Shown: positions 9,487 through 18,067 of the stretch, in pieces
Layout of the letters: every line of letters begins with the position of its first letter
Numbering within the stretch: position 1 is the stretch's first letter
Assembly: GCA_013334965.1 (NCBI GenBank)
Contig: JAAXWO010000006.1
Coordinates: 62,001-126,000 of the forward strand
Length of the DNA: 64,000 nucleotides
Direction: 5' to 3'
Source of the DNA: Chlorobiaceae bacterium
GTDB lineage: Bacteria > Bacteroidota > Chlorobiia > Chlorobiales > Chlorobiaceae
The notes under the pieces: generated by a model
The model's input: the letters and a program-made list of their open reading frames with translations, nothing else
Told to the model about the DNA's origin: nothing
The model's database searches: none
Position numbers and translations under genes: made by a program

Positions 9487-11517
9487 TTACGATTCAACCA
9501 TCTTGTGTGAGAATTTCAGGATGATGAACTCTGCCGGTCTTACGGCGGCCATCCCTATTTCGATGATCAGTCGGCCTTCGAGGATGTCGAGCGGGGTCAT
9601 CGTTTTGCCGAGGCCTACCGAAACATAGAACGCATGTTCCGGCTTGATGCCCTGGAGAGCACCCTGTCGCCAGAGGACGGTCAGGAAGTTCTCGATCATT
9701 GCCTGGATCCGTACCCATGTATTTGCGTCGTTGGGTTCGAACACAAACTGTTCGGTCGCTTTCTTGACCGACTCCTCCACGAAATTGAACAGTCGCCGGA
9801 CGTTGACATACCTCCATTCGTTGTCGTTTCCCGCCAGGGTCCGGGCTCCCCATACGAGCACGCCCTTGCCGGTGAAGCTGCGGATGATGTTGATCGATTT
9901 TCCTGCATTGACATCCACATTGTATTCGGCCTGCTGCTCCTGGGAGATTTTGTCGGAAGGACTGATCACGGAGTTCAGGCTGACGTTGGCAGGAGCCTTC
10001 CAGACGCCGCGGTCACGGTCGACAGATGCATAGACGCCAGCAATCGCACCGCTCGGCGGAAGAAGGTTGAGTGACTCGACCGCTTTTGCGACGATGCTCT
10101 TGTATGCCCCGAAGCCGTTGAGCAGCGCGTCATTGAACTTTTTCTCGTACTCGGCAGCCGTGCTTTCCGCAAACCGGTAGAGCGCGATGATAGCGGTTCC
10201 GGCCTGGACGGCAGCGTTTTTCGCAAGGTCGGCCTTGCCTTTTGCCGTGATGCCGGGAGCCGTATATCTGGTCGCGACATCGGTCGTGGGTACGGCCAGG
10301 AAGGCTGCCGAATCGGCGTAGCCCAGCAAGGCGATCGCTTTGGCCAGGTCGGTCGTGGCGGTTGCCGGATTGTCGGCGAAGAGCTTGATGTCTCCGTTGG
10401 CGGGTACCTTGAGATAGTTGTAGTGTGCCGCCAGAACGTCGAACACACTCGCCTTCAGGCCCGAGTTTTTGATGTACTGGTCGACGTCAGCCTTCAGCAA
10501 TAAATCCTTCGACTGGTTCGCTGCCGGATCAGGCGAGGCGGAAACGACCGTAGGGAGGGCATCGACCATCTTTTTCACTTTCGATACTATCTGCGCGAGA
10601 AGGTTGTAGACGCCCTGCAGTTCGTCCTGAAGGTCGGTGAGCGTCGTGCCGGTGCTTGCGCTGTAGAGATCGGATTGCTTCTTGAGCTCGTCCGACCAGG
10701 TTTTTCCGGTTCCTGCTCCGGCAGTTTCATCGGTATTGAGGGAATCTACGGCGCCCTGTGATCTGGTCACATCGAACAGGAGCTGCAGGATCGACTTGTC
10801 GTTTGTAAGGCTTTGCGCCTGAATGGTGTCGCCTCCGGAGTTCTTGAGGGTCAGGTCGCGGTAGTAGAAGGTGCGCGGGAGGCTCGTGTTGATCCATGGT
10901 CCGTATGCGGCGCCATATTTCAGGTTGTTGATGCCGATAAAGTCCCGCAGGTTTTTTACTGCCGTGCCGAAACCGTCCGGTTTCTGCGTATCGCAAAGGG
11001 TCACCCTGTCCTTGAGCTTGTTGCACTGGGAGAGTGCGGCGATCTGGACGTCATGCAATTCATTGCCAGGCAGGTTCACTGCGTCCGGGAAGGTGAGGAT
11101 GGTCGGTTCGTCCTCGTTTTCCAGGGCAGCCAGCCCGTCGATGAAGTCCTGTTTCTTGATGCTCTCCTCGTAGCTTCCGACAGAAACGATATAACAGTTG
11201 CCGCCGCCGTTCGAATAGAACATCCTGAGGCTGTCGTACAGCAATCCGCCCTTGTTTTCTGACTTTTTCGCGCTGACGAAGTTGTTGTCCGAGTCGAGGC
11301 AGACCTCCATTTTCTGTGGCGGGGCTCCTCCGAAAATCTCTTCGTACTCTGCAATGGACTCAATCCTGACAGGCTTTTTCTTGAGCGATTCGCCTTTACG
11401 GAGAGCCGTTGCCGTGTAGCCGACAAACGCTGGGATTGCCGTTTCTACAGGGGCGATCGAAGGGGGGAACTTCGGGATCTCTTCGATATAGACGCCGGGG
11501 GTCTTATACATTGTCAT
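9487..11517 (-). CDS. contractile sheath protein (Afp2/3/4-like)
   Basis: 676 residues. The N-terminus M-Y-K-T-P-G-V-Y-I-E-E-I-P-K-F-P-P-S-I and the C-terminal block V-L-V-W-G-A-R-T-L ... F-E-P-N-D-A-N-T-W ... IIEIGMAAVRPAEFI are the hallmarks of phage tail sheath proteins. At 676 residues it is longer than minimal sheaths; the additional ~250 residues in the centre (about 250-500, rich in A, D, K) form an inserted domain likely exposed on the particle surface. Only one sheath gene is visible, whereas Afp has three, so this is a compact eCIS type. Confidence 0.95.
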   Translation of the reverse strand: MTMYKTPGVYIEEIPKFPPSIAPVETAIPAFVGYTATALRKGESLKKKPVRIESIAEYEEIFGGAPPQKMEVCLDSDNNFVSAKKSENKGGLLYDSLRMFYSNGGGNCYIVSVGSYEESIKKQDFIDGLAALENEDEPTILTFPDAVNLPGNELHDVQIAALSQCNKLKDRVTLCDTQKPDGFGTAVKNLRDFIGINNLKYGAAYGPWINTSLPRTFYYRDLTLKNSGGDTIQAQSLTNDKSILQLLFDVTRSQGAVDSLNTDETAGAGTGKTWSDELKKQSDLYSASTGTTLTDLQDELQGVYNLLAQIVSKVKKMVDALPTVVSASPDPAANQSKDLLLKADVDQYIKNSGLKASVFDVLAAHYNYLKVPANGDIKLFADNPATATTDLAKAIALLGYADSAAFLAVPTTDVATRYTAPGITAKGKADLAKNAAVQAGTAIIALYRFAESTAAEYEKKFNDALLNGFGAYKSIVAKAVESLNLLPPSGAIAGVYASVDRDRGVWKAPANVSLNSVISPSDKISQEQQAEYNVDVNAGKSINIIRSFTGKGVLVWGARTLAGNDNEWRYVNVRRLFNFVEESVKKATEQFVFEPNDANTWVRIQAMIENFLTVLWRQGALQGIKPEHAFYVSVGLGKTMTPLDILEGRLIIEIGMAAVRPAEFIILKFSHKMVES

Positions 11518-11545
11518 GGGTTATCCCGTTTAGGTTGAGGAAAAA

Positions 11546-12562
11546 TTATTCAAAGATCTCCGATACAAGCCTGGTGATGTTGCCGCCGCTCTCTTTTTCA
11601 GCTTTTACCAGCCCCGCAGAGGGTTTCTTTTTCGTGCCGGAAGCGTTCCCTGAAAAGGTGAGAGGCAACGGTTCTGCAGACATCGTCTCCGTCCGGTTCC
11701 TGTCGATGTGTTTCCACCATGTCAGACGGTTTTTGAAGCGTACATGGAACACCGGAGGATTCGATCTGGCAAGGCCGCTTCCGTCAGCGAAACTGAAGTC
11801 ATCGTCATCCTCCCTGACCGGGCAGAGCCTCACAAGGGCGAAGGTATCCTCTGGTATTCCGGCAGTAAGGCCCACACCCCGTCCAGGTGCTCCGGCAATA
11901 CCTTCAGGCGGAACGATTTCAGGCACGTCGTCCTGGTTGGCGAATACCGGCAGAAGGGTTTTATCGTCCTCGAGCTTCAGCATGCCCGTCATGCCAGGGG
12001 CCGCCTGATCGGTGGTCAGCAGGTAAAGCGCCCCATCCTTGTCGATAATGGATTCTATCCTGTCTGAAGGCTTTAATGCAGGAATCTCCCTTGACAAAAA
12101 GAGCGTTTTGTCCTCCCCGGTTCCTCTTGCCGCCCCGGTCACATTTGAAAAGACCGGCACATTCTCCTTGAACCTTATTCGCGAGTTGTCCTTTTCTGAA
12201 TAGAGCTCGCGGACAGTTTGCGGGAAAAGCGTCATGGCGGTATAGTTGAAGAATTCGCCGCTTCTGACCTTCAGTATGAACTCGAACATGATATCGGAAG
12301 GCAGGTTTGCCTCCCCGGCAATGGCTGCGATGAAACCGGTCGGTGTGTTTCGCCAGATGCAGCCCAGACCGGTCATTAGTTTTTTCGTCTCCTCTGCAGG
12401 AGCGATGTCGATAAAGGCTTGAACGTCGTAAGCCATGAGCAGCTCCTCCTTTTTCTGCCCACTGATCCGGTCGAACGCCATTGCTCCGTCGTCCAGCCAA
12501 TAGTGGTGGAGCAGGCGGACTTCGAACAGCTTTTTATATCCCGTGACGATTTGCTCGGCCAT
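11546..12562 (-). CDS. unknown protein encoded in the eCIS operon
   Basis: 338 residues, soluble, no signal peptide or membrane segment. I do not recognise a named domain. The start V-T-G-Y-K-K-L-F-E-V-R-L-L-H-H-Y-W-L-D-D-G is distinctive, and I have the impression that similar starts recur in eCIS loci, but I cannot confirm this. The C-terminal third reads like a beta-rich domain followed by a charged tail. It sits between the cap-type gene and the sheath gene with gaps of 11 and 28 bases, so it is co-transcribed and probably part of, or needed for, the particle. Confidence 0.75.
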   Translation of the reverse strand: MAEQIVTGYKKLFEVRLLHHYWLDDGAMAFDRISGQKKEELLMAYDVQAFIDIAPAEETKKLMTGLGCIWRNTPTGFIAAIAGEANLPSDIMFEFILKVRSGEFFNYTAMTLFPQTVRELYSEKDNSRIRFKENVPVFSNVTGAARGTGEDKTLFLSREIPALKPSDRIESIIDKDGALYLLTTDQAAPGMTGMLKLEDDKTLLPVFANQDDVPEIVPPEGIAGAPGRGVGLTAGIPEDTFALVRLCPVREDDDDFSFADGSGLARSNPPVFHVRFKNRLTWWKHIDRNRTETMSAEPLPLTFSGNASGTKKKPSAGLVKAEKESGGNITRLVSEIFE

Positions 12563-12573
12563 AAATGTTTCGC

Positions 12574-13194
12574 TTATGAGGTTTTATGGCTGAAATCGGT
12601 GACAATCTCCGTGATCAGGCCACCCTCCTTCGGCAACGACCTGAATTTCAGGTCAAGCATCCTCATCCAGTAAATCACGAACGGATACTGCTTTCCTCCG
12701 AGCGTTCCCCAGATATGGTTGACCTCCTCCATCGATGGGGAGTAGAGGTCGAAAATCAGCTTGAACGATTCAAGGCAGTCGATTGAATTTTTCGGGGCGC
12801 TTGTCGTTATCGACGACGGATCGACATTGTCCTGGGTGAAGACGTTCTTGAACTGGAAAAACCGGAGTACCCTGGAAAGCAGAAGCAGGCCGTCAGCATA
12901 AATTTCATGGGGCGCTATCGCCAGAATCTGGAAGTTCAGGAAGACGGGCGGATTTTCATACAGGGCTTTGAGGGTCACCAGGTCCCGCACATGATTCGGC
13001 TGGTTTTTCAGTGATTTTTCCTCTTTGATATTGATCACGGAAAAAATCACGGCATCTCGCGACAACCCGCCCTTGCCGGTGTCGAAACCATCCGAGGGAT
13101 TTCCCAACAGAGCCTTTCCTGAACTCCCGCCATAGATATCGGCGAGGTGTGTGTTCAGCTCATTGACGATGATGGTCAACGCATGAGAAATCAT
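12574..13194 (-). CDS. DUF4255/Pvc16-type tail terminator (Afp16-like cap)
   Basis: 206 residues. M-I-S-H-A-L-T-I-I-V-N-E-L-N at the start, V-I-F-S-V-I-N-I-K-E-E-K-S-L-K-N and P-V-F-L-N-F-Q-I-L-A-I-A follow the pattern of the Pvc16 N-terminal/DUF4255 family. Afp16 caps the distal end of the particle and fixes its length. It is the first gene of the visible operon; upstream lie more than 600 bases without a convincing gene. Start ATG at 13194. Confidence 0.85.
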   Translation of the reverse strand: MISHALTIIVNELNTHLADIYGGSSGKALLGNPSDGFDTGKGGLSRDAVIFSVINIKEEKSLKNQPNHVRDLVTLKALYENPPVFLNFQILAIAPHEIYADGLLLLSRVLRFFQFKNVFTQDNVDPSSITTSAPKNSIDCLESFKLIFDLYSPSMEEVNHIWGTLGGKQYPFVIYWMRMLDLKFRSLPKEGGLITEIVTDFSHKTS

Positions 13195-13258
13195 AAGCCG
13201 CTTTCTTGTTTACGAAATGACGGACTGATGCCTGCGACGAATAAAACACTGAGACCAG

Positions 13259-13283
13259 CGTTCACAGAACATGCTGTGGAACG
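13259..13283. promoter_or_regulatory. palindromic candidate operator before the eCIS operon
   Basis: Arms CGTTCACAG and CTGTGGAACG enclose a 6-base spacer AACATG; pairing is complete except for one additional G in the right arm. It lies 65-90 bases upstream of the first eCIS start codon. Function as a binding site for a dimeric regulator is inference. Confidence 0.4.
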
Positions 13284-13748
13284 TTATCGGCCTGTATGGT
13301 ACGTCTGGTGACTCATGCCTCCAGATGCAAAAATGAATAAGACAGATCTGATAAACATTGCTGCAGGAAGAGGTGGTTGACAACATGGTCTTCAGAGTCA
13401 CTCACTGCTTGTTTAAACATCCGGTCCAATCTTTATGCTGGGCAGGATGTAATACCTAAGAACGGTTCTTATATCCGTCTTATAAATGAAATAACCATTA
13501 ATACAGGTTGTATCAAAATGCAAAAAAATGGCCGTACAGGGATTTTATGTATGTATAAGCTGTTTTCTCGGTGTGGCTTGTGGGTATCGTATATGTTTTG
13601 GGGTGCGGAACGAAAATTTTATTTCACGTTCGTTACAGCGTCTGCGTTGAGGCGCTTTTGAGTGGTTTGTCCGTGCCATGTTGGCTGCATGGGGAATGGG
13701 GTCGTCATCTGGTGAAAGAATCAGGAGTGCGGGGGAGGGGAGGTGATG

Positions 13749-13768
13749 CCGTTCGGCGAACGGTTTTT
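13749..13768 (+). terminator. plus-strand terminator-like hairpin without an upstream gene
   Basis: CCGTTC-GGC-GAACGG stem-loop followed by five T residues on the plus strand. No plus-strand gene precedes it, and it has no T-tract in the minus-strand direction used by both flanking genes. Confidence 0.4.
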
Positions 13769-13831
13769 CAACAGATGTGACAGGAGGTGAAATGGCAACG
13801 ATTACTGGGGAAACATCCATGATACATGGTG

Positions 13832-14500
13832 TCATGGCTTCACTTGAACATCGGTCATGAACGCGCCGTTTTCGTCAAGCTCAGGATATGGCTTTCCCTG
13901 TTCGCGAAGCACTTCGCCCAGTCGGGGATAGGTGTATTCGAAGAGCAGTTTTCGATATTCCTCGTCAGAGAAATGTCTTGTCCGGTAAAGGCCTGCAGCC
14001 TCTCTCTGCCGCTGCGCCTCAAAAAGGATGATGGCCGCGGCGACCGACACGTTCAGGGATTCCACTATGCCGCACATCGGGATGTAGACGCATCGATCAG
14101 CCATACGCAGGGCATCTTCCGATGGGCCGGTAAGCTCTTCCCCGACGATGATAGCCGTTGGTTTCGTATAATCGATCGACCTGAAATCGACTGCGTCCGG
14201 CCGGAATGTGGCGACAAGTATCTGCATGCCCTCCTGCCTGAGATTGCTGCAGATCGGGACGACTGAATCCCCGAGGTTTACCTTGACCCATTTGCTTGCG
14301 CCGGCCGCCGTATTCTGCCTTGTCCGGATAAATGAGCGGAATGAAACGGCATGTATCTGGTGGATGCCGACGGCGTCGCAACTCCTGATGATGGCGGCAA
14401 GGTTGTGCGCCTTGTTCACGTTCTCCATGACGAGAGTCATGTCGGTCTGCCGCTGTTCAAGAAGCCGTCGTATCTTGTGGAATCGTTCCGGTGCGATCAA
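13832..14500 (-). CDS. trmH: tRNA (guanosine-18-2'-O)-methyltransferase
   Basis: 222 residues of the SpoU/TrmH (SPOUT) family. Motif 1: N-x-x-K-A-H-N-L-A-A-I-I-R-S-C-D (residues 28-42) with the catalytic Arg near 39. Motif 2: A-I-I-V-G-E-E-L-T-G-P. Motif 3: I-P-M-C-G-I-V-E-S-L-N-V-S-V-A, which forms the S-adenosylmethionine-binding trefoil knot. The C-terminal extension beyond the knot is typical for TrmH, which methylates the ribose of G18 in the D-loop. Monocistronic as far as visible; ATG at 14500. Confidence 0.92.
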   Translation of the reverse strand: MIAPERFHKIRRLLEQRQTDMTLVMENVNKAHNLAAIIRSCDAVGIHQIHAVSFRSFIRTRQNTAAGASKWVKVNLGDSVVPICSNLRQEGMQILVATFRPDAVDFRSIDYTKPTAIIVGEELTGPSEDALRMADRCVYIPMCGIVESLNVSVAAAIILFEAQRQREAAGLYRTRHFSDEEYRKLLFEYTYPRLGEVLREQGKPYPELDENGAFMTDVQVKP

Positions 14501-14817
14501 TGTTGAAGGGTTTGATTGACGGTAAATGGTTGTGAATACAAGACAAAGAAAGCTATTTTTTCATAATGTTTCAATCCGGCGATCCCGGTCAACGATTGTC
14601 GGGCAGCGACATGTCCGGCAGATTCGCGATGTTTCCTGCGTATTTGGTTATATTCCCTGCAGTTGTCAATTTCTGCATTCATGAACGGAAGGGATATGAT
14701 CGCATACCCGGAAGTTGAATGACCTCGTGTCCTGAACCTTCAAACCTTCGAACTTGTTGAACCTTCTGGTGTCGATCATCAACAGTCGGAGTGTGGCACC
14801 AGTACGATTGTGAAACA
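14501..14817. other. divergent intergenic region between trmH and metallophosphoesterase 1
   Basis: 317 bases without a supported gene. Two copies of TGAACCTTC lie 20 bases apart at about 14733-14763, a possible operator pair; otherwise nothing distinctive was seen. Confidence 0.4.
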
Positions 14818-15891
14818 ATGAGCCTGCATCAGAAAAAACATCCGCACCTTGAACGGCTGCTGACAACTGCCAAGACGATCTCTCTCGACAGCTCGTCAAG
14901 GGTGCTGATTCTCAGCGACCTGCATATGGGAAACGGCGGGCGGCGGGACGAGTTCAGGCGAAACGCTGAGATCGTCAGGTCGATGCTGCAGGAGTACTAC
15001 CTTCCTGAAAAGTTCAGCCTGGTGCTCAATGGTGATGTTGAGGAGCTGTTCAAGTTTTCAGTCGAGAGCATTGCTGAACGCTGGGGGGCGGTCTACGACC
15101 TGTTTCTCCGGTTCGAAAAGAACGGCTTTTTCTGGAAGACCTATGGAAATCATGATGCGGACCTTTTCGAGGAGCGCAACTACAGGCTTTCAGGGCATCT
15201 TCTTGAGTCGATCAAATTCATGTACGGCGATGAGGTGATGCTGCTGTTCCATGGTCATCAGGCCTCGATCCTCCTGTGGGAGACATATCCCATCGTCAGC
15301 CGCGCTGTAGTCATGTTCCTCAGGTACATCGCCAAGCCCATGGGCATCAGGAACTTTTCATCTGCCTACAACAGCCGGAGGCGTTTCGCCATCGAGAAAT
15401 CGATCTACGATTTCTCGAACCAGGCCAAGATCGTCTCCATCATAGGACACACCCACCGGCCCCTGTTCGAATCCCTATCTAAAGTCGATCACCTTAACTA
15501 TCGCATTGAAGAGCTTTGCCGGGCTTATCCATCGGCAACTCCCGATGAACGGATTGCGATACAGGCCCGGATATCCGATCTGAAAGTCATGCTCGATGCA
15601 TGTTTCACCGAAGGCAAGAAGATCGGTCTGCGTAGCGGACGATACAACAACATCGTCATCCCGAGCGTGTTCAATTCAGGATGCGCCATAGGCAAGCGGG
15701 GAGTTACGGCGCTCGAAATTGACGGTGACAGGATACGTCTCGTCTACTGGTTCAAGGGAAAGCAGGGTCGCAAATTCGTAAGCGACCGGAACAGCGATCC
15801 GGAGCAGCTCGGCAACACCGGCAATTACCGCATCGTGCTCAACGAGGATCATCTCGATTATGTTTTTTCACGCCTTCGCCTTTTGGCCTGA
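14818..15891 (+). CDS. calcineurin-like metallophosphoesterase, paralogue 1
   Basis: 357 residues from the ATG at 14818. An in-frame GTG at 14791 is possible, but the ATG aligns with the start of the paralogue downstream. All metal-binding motifs are present: D34-x-H36, G72-D73, N111-H112-D113 (GNHD), H145-G-H147 and G-H211-T-H213. The layout resembles LpxH/UDP-diacylglucosamine hydrolase-like phosphoesterases, but the protein is longer, with a ~70-residue helical insert before the C-terminal strand. No signal peptide, so cytoplasmic. The substrate is not predictable. A second copy follows 238 bases downstream, showing a tandem duplication. Confidence 0.85.
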   Translation: MSLHQKKHPHLERLLTTAKTISLDSSSRVLILSDLHMGNGGRRDEFRRNAEIVRSMLQEYYLPEKFSLVLNGDVEELFKFSVESIAERWGAVYDLFLRFEKNGFFWKTYGNHDADLFEERNYRLSGHLLESIKFMYGDEVMLLFHGHQASILLWETYPIVSRAVVMFLRYIAKPMGIRNFSSAYNSRRRFAIEKSIYDFSNQAKIVSIIGHTHRPLFESLSKVDHLNYRIEELCRAYPSATPDERIAIQARISDLKVMLDACFTEGKKIGLRSGRYNNIVIPSVFNSGCAIGKRGVTALEIDGDRIRLVYWFKGKQGRKFVSDRNSDPEQLGNTGNYRIVLNEDHLDYVFSRLRLLA

Positions 15892-15946
15892 TCGCAACCC
15901 CCATTCTTTCATTCTTCATATCCCTTCCTGACGAGTTTTCCTGATG

Positions 15947-15963
15947 TTCACAAAACATTAAGA
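15947..15963 (+). promoter_or_regulatory. candidate Pho-box-like repeat before metallophosphoesterase 2
   Basis: TTCACA-AAACA-TTAAGA: two related hexamers with a 5-base spacer (11-bp period). The second hexamer is degenerate, so this is a weaker match than the sites at 21330 and 25334. About 170 bases upstream of the gene. Confidence 0.3.
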
Positions 15964-16129
15964 AACCTCATCATAACTTGAGATTGGGTATGTCGGAAAT
16001 CTCCTGTTCTGAACGCACTCGTCTGGAGCTCTCATCGATATAAAAGCCCCCGCCGGAGGGATGATCGCGATGTTCCCGTAAACATCGCAGTGACGGTTTT
16101 AAAGCGCCTTGGAAATCCATCAATGTCAT

Positions 16130-17266
16130 ATGAAAAAATACTTCCGTCGACGATATCCGGAACTTGAACGCCTCATGGAGTCGGCAAGGCCTGTTCCCAT
16201 AGATAATTCGTCACGGGTAGTCGTATTCAGCGACCTTCATATGGGGGACGGAAGCCGGAAAGATGAGTTTCTGCGCAATTCGGAGCTGCTTGAGACAGTA
16301 CTGGAAAATCATTATCTGACGAAGCGTTTCAGCCTTGTGCTCAATGGTGATATAGAGGAGCTGATGAAGTTCACCAGCAGAAGCATCGAACGTGGGTGGG
16401 GGCGCTTTTACGATCTGTTTCTCCGTTTCAGGGAAAATGGCTTTTTCTGGAAGATTTACGGGAACCACGACCTTGGCCTTCTTCAAGAAAAGGGGTATCG
16501 ACTTATGCCGTGGCTTGTCGAATCGATCGCATTTCGATATGGGGTTAACACAATCCTTCTTTTTCATGGACATCAGGCTTCGGAATTTCTCAAGAATCCT
16601 TGTTCCCTGATCAGTCGTTTACTTTTCTATCTGTTGCGTTACATCGCCAAACCTGCAGGCATCCGCAATTATTCCGTGTCACACAAAAGCCGTAAGCGGT
16701 ATGCCATTGAGCAGGCTGTTTATGATTTCTCTAACCGGACCGGAATTATCTCCATCATCGGTCATACTCATCGCCCGCTATTCGAATCGTTGTCTAAAGT
16801 CGATTACCTGAACTACCATATTGAGGATCTTTGCAGGGCTTACCCATCAGCCGATCCTGAACGACGGGTGCAAATCGAGACAGAGATAGGTTCCCTGAAA
16901 GACGAACTCGATGCATGTTATCGTAAAGGTTTCAGGAAAAGCCTCCGTACCGGTCGATATGCCAACCTGACCATTCCGAGCATTTTTAACTCCGGTTGCG
17001 CAATCGGTAAACGAGGGGTTACTGCCATTGAAATCGAGGATGGGATGATCAGGCTGGTATATTGGCACAAGGGGCTCATGGAGGGAGGTGTCTCCAGCGA
17101 TGCCTGCTTTTCTGAAGAACTTGGAAAAAGCGGCTTTTTCAGGGTCGTGCTCAATGAGGATAGACTTGATTACGTTTTCTCGAGAATCAGGCTGCTTTCG
17201 CGAAGTCAACATGAATCCGGGGCGTATGAAGAGGAGGCGCTGAACGTTGCCCCAACCTTTATTTAA
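16130..17266 (+). CDS. calcineurin-like metallophosphoesterase, paralogue 2
   Basis: 378 residues from ATG 16130; a TTG at 16109 in the same frame is less likely because the ATG matches the start of paralogue 1. It shares with paralogue 1 the motifs S-D-L-H-M-G, L-N-G-D-x-E-E, Y-G-N-H-D, F-H-G-H-Q-A-S and I-I-G-H-T-H-R-P-L-F-E-S-L-S-K-V-D, and is similar along almost the whole length. The C-terminus carries about 20 more residues (S-R-S-Q-H-E-S-G-A...). The two coding sequences differ at many silent sites, and this copy uses more A/T-ending codons, so the duplication is not recent or the copies came separately. Confidence 0.85.
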   Translation: MKKYFRRRYPELERLMESARPVPIDNSSRVVVFSDLHMGDGSRKDEFLRNSELLETVLENHYLTKRFSLVLNGDIEELMKFTSRSIERGWGRFYDLFLRFRENGFFWKIYGNHDLGLLQEKGYRLMPWLVESIAFRYGVNTILLFHGHQASEFLKNPCSLISRLLFYLLRYIAKPAGIRNYSVSHKSRKRYAIEQAVYDFSNRTGIISIIGHTHRPLFESLSKVDYLNYHIEDLCRAYPSADPERRVQIETEIGSLKDELDACYRKGFRKSLRTGRYANLTIPSIFNSGCAIGKRGVTAIEIEDGMIRLVYWHKGLMEGGVSSDACFSEELGKSGFFRVVLNEDRLDYVFSRIRLLSRSQHESGAYEEEALNVAPTFI

Positions 17267-17363
17267 CCATAACGTTTCGTGAACGTCACAGCTCTCCAAC
17301 ATTCGTTTGCTATTCTTGCATGTGCTCTCAGATATAAATAGTCAATCACGCAAAACGAAGGCG

Positions 17364-17864
17364 ATGCATCACAAAAGAATATCAATGGTGAAGGACAAGA
17401 GAATAGCTCTGGTCGCTCACGACAACAAGAAGAGGGATTTGCTCGAATGGGCAAAATACAATCGTACGCTGCTGGACTGCCATGAGTTATATGCTACCGG
17501 TACGACAGGTGAGACGCTGATACGGGAACTCGGCCTTGTGATCAATCGCCTTCAGAGCGGGCCGCTCGGCGGAGATCAGCAGATCGGGTCAAAGATAGTA
17601 AGCAACGAGATCGATTTTCTGATTTTTTTCTGGGACCCTCTCGAGCCGCAGCCTCACGATACCGATGTCAAGGCGCTTCTCAGGATGGCGGTGGTCTGGA
17701 ACATACCGATAGCCTGCAACCGCGCGACCGCAGATTTCATGATCTCGTCACCACTGATGGATGGTGAGTATTTCCGCCTTGTGCCGGATTATGACGAATA
17801 TCACTCACGGAGATCTGTGAAAAATTCCGGATTGGTGACCAGCTCCTTCAGAGCTGATTTCTGA
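17364..17864 (+). CDS. mgsA: methylglyoxal synthase
   Basis: 166 residues from ATG 17364 (GAAGG just upstream); an ATG at 17385 giving 159 residues is an alternative. Numbered from the second ATG, the residues matching E. coli MgsA are H12-D13 (E. coli 19-20), D64 in G-P-L-G-G-D-Q-Q (71), D84 in FFWDPL (91), H91 (98) and D94 (101), so the full active site is kept. The enzyme converts dihydroxyacetone phosphate to methylglyoxal and phosphate, a glycolytic bypass that releases inorganic phosphate. Its place beside phosphoesterases and the phosphate genes fits a role under low phosphate, but that link is inference. Confidence 0.95.
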   Translation: MHHKRISMVKDKRIALVAHDNKKRDLLEWAKYNRTLLDCHELYATGTTGETLIRELGLVINRLQSGPLGGDQQIGSKIVSNEIDFLIFFWDPLEPQPHDTDVKALLRMAVVWNIPIACNRATADFMISSPLMDGEYFRLVPDYDEYHSRRSVKNSGLVTSSFRADF

Positions 17865-18067
17865 GTGAAGGGAGCTTTGTATTGACGGATATCCCGGTCT
17901 TCCTTCCCCTGTGCAATGCAGGCCCGGACATCGTTTCCGCATCATCCCCTTGCGGTTATGATTCCACGGCAGGGATATTCGTTATTTTCAGTCCTGCGGC
18001 TTTGACTGTTACGCTGTTTTTGTCGACGCAGTCTATCATGCTTGACATCCCGGATGGGATGTATGCA

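Larger units (their letters stand above)
13195..13831. other. long intergenic region upstream of the eCIS operon
   Basis: 637 bases without a convincing protein gene. The small open frames here lack ribosome sites and protein-like composition. It should contain the promoter for the minus-strand eCIS operon, a near-perfect palindrome at 13259-13283, and a plus-strand terminator-like hairpin at 13749-13768 that no annotated gene explains. The stretch 13400-13600 is visibly more A+T-rich than its surroundings. Confidence 0.6.

Noticed and set aside
18045-18062. Terminator between mgsA and the ParA gene
   Set aside because: ACATCCC/GGGATGT is a clean hairpin, but no T-tract follows on either strand.
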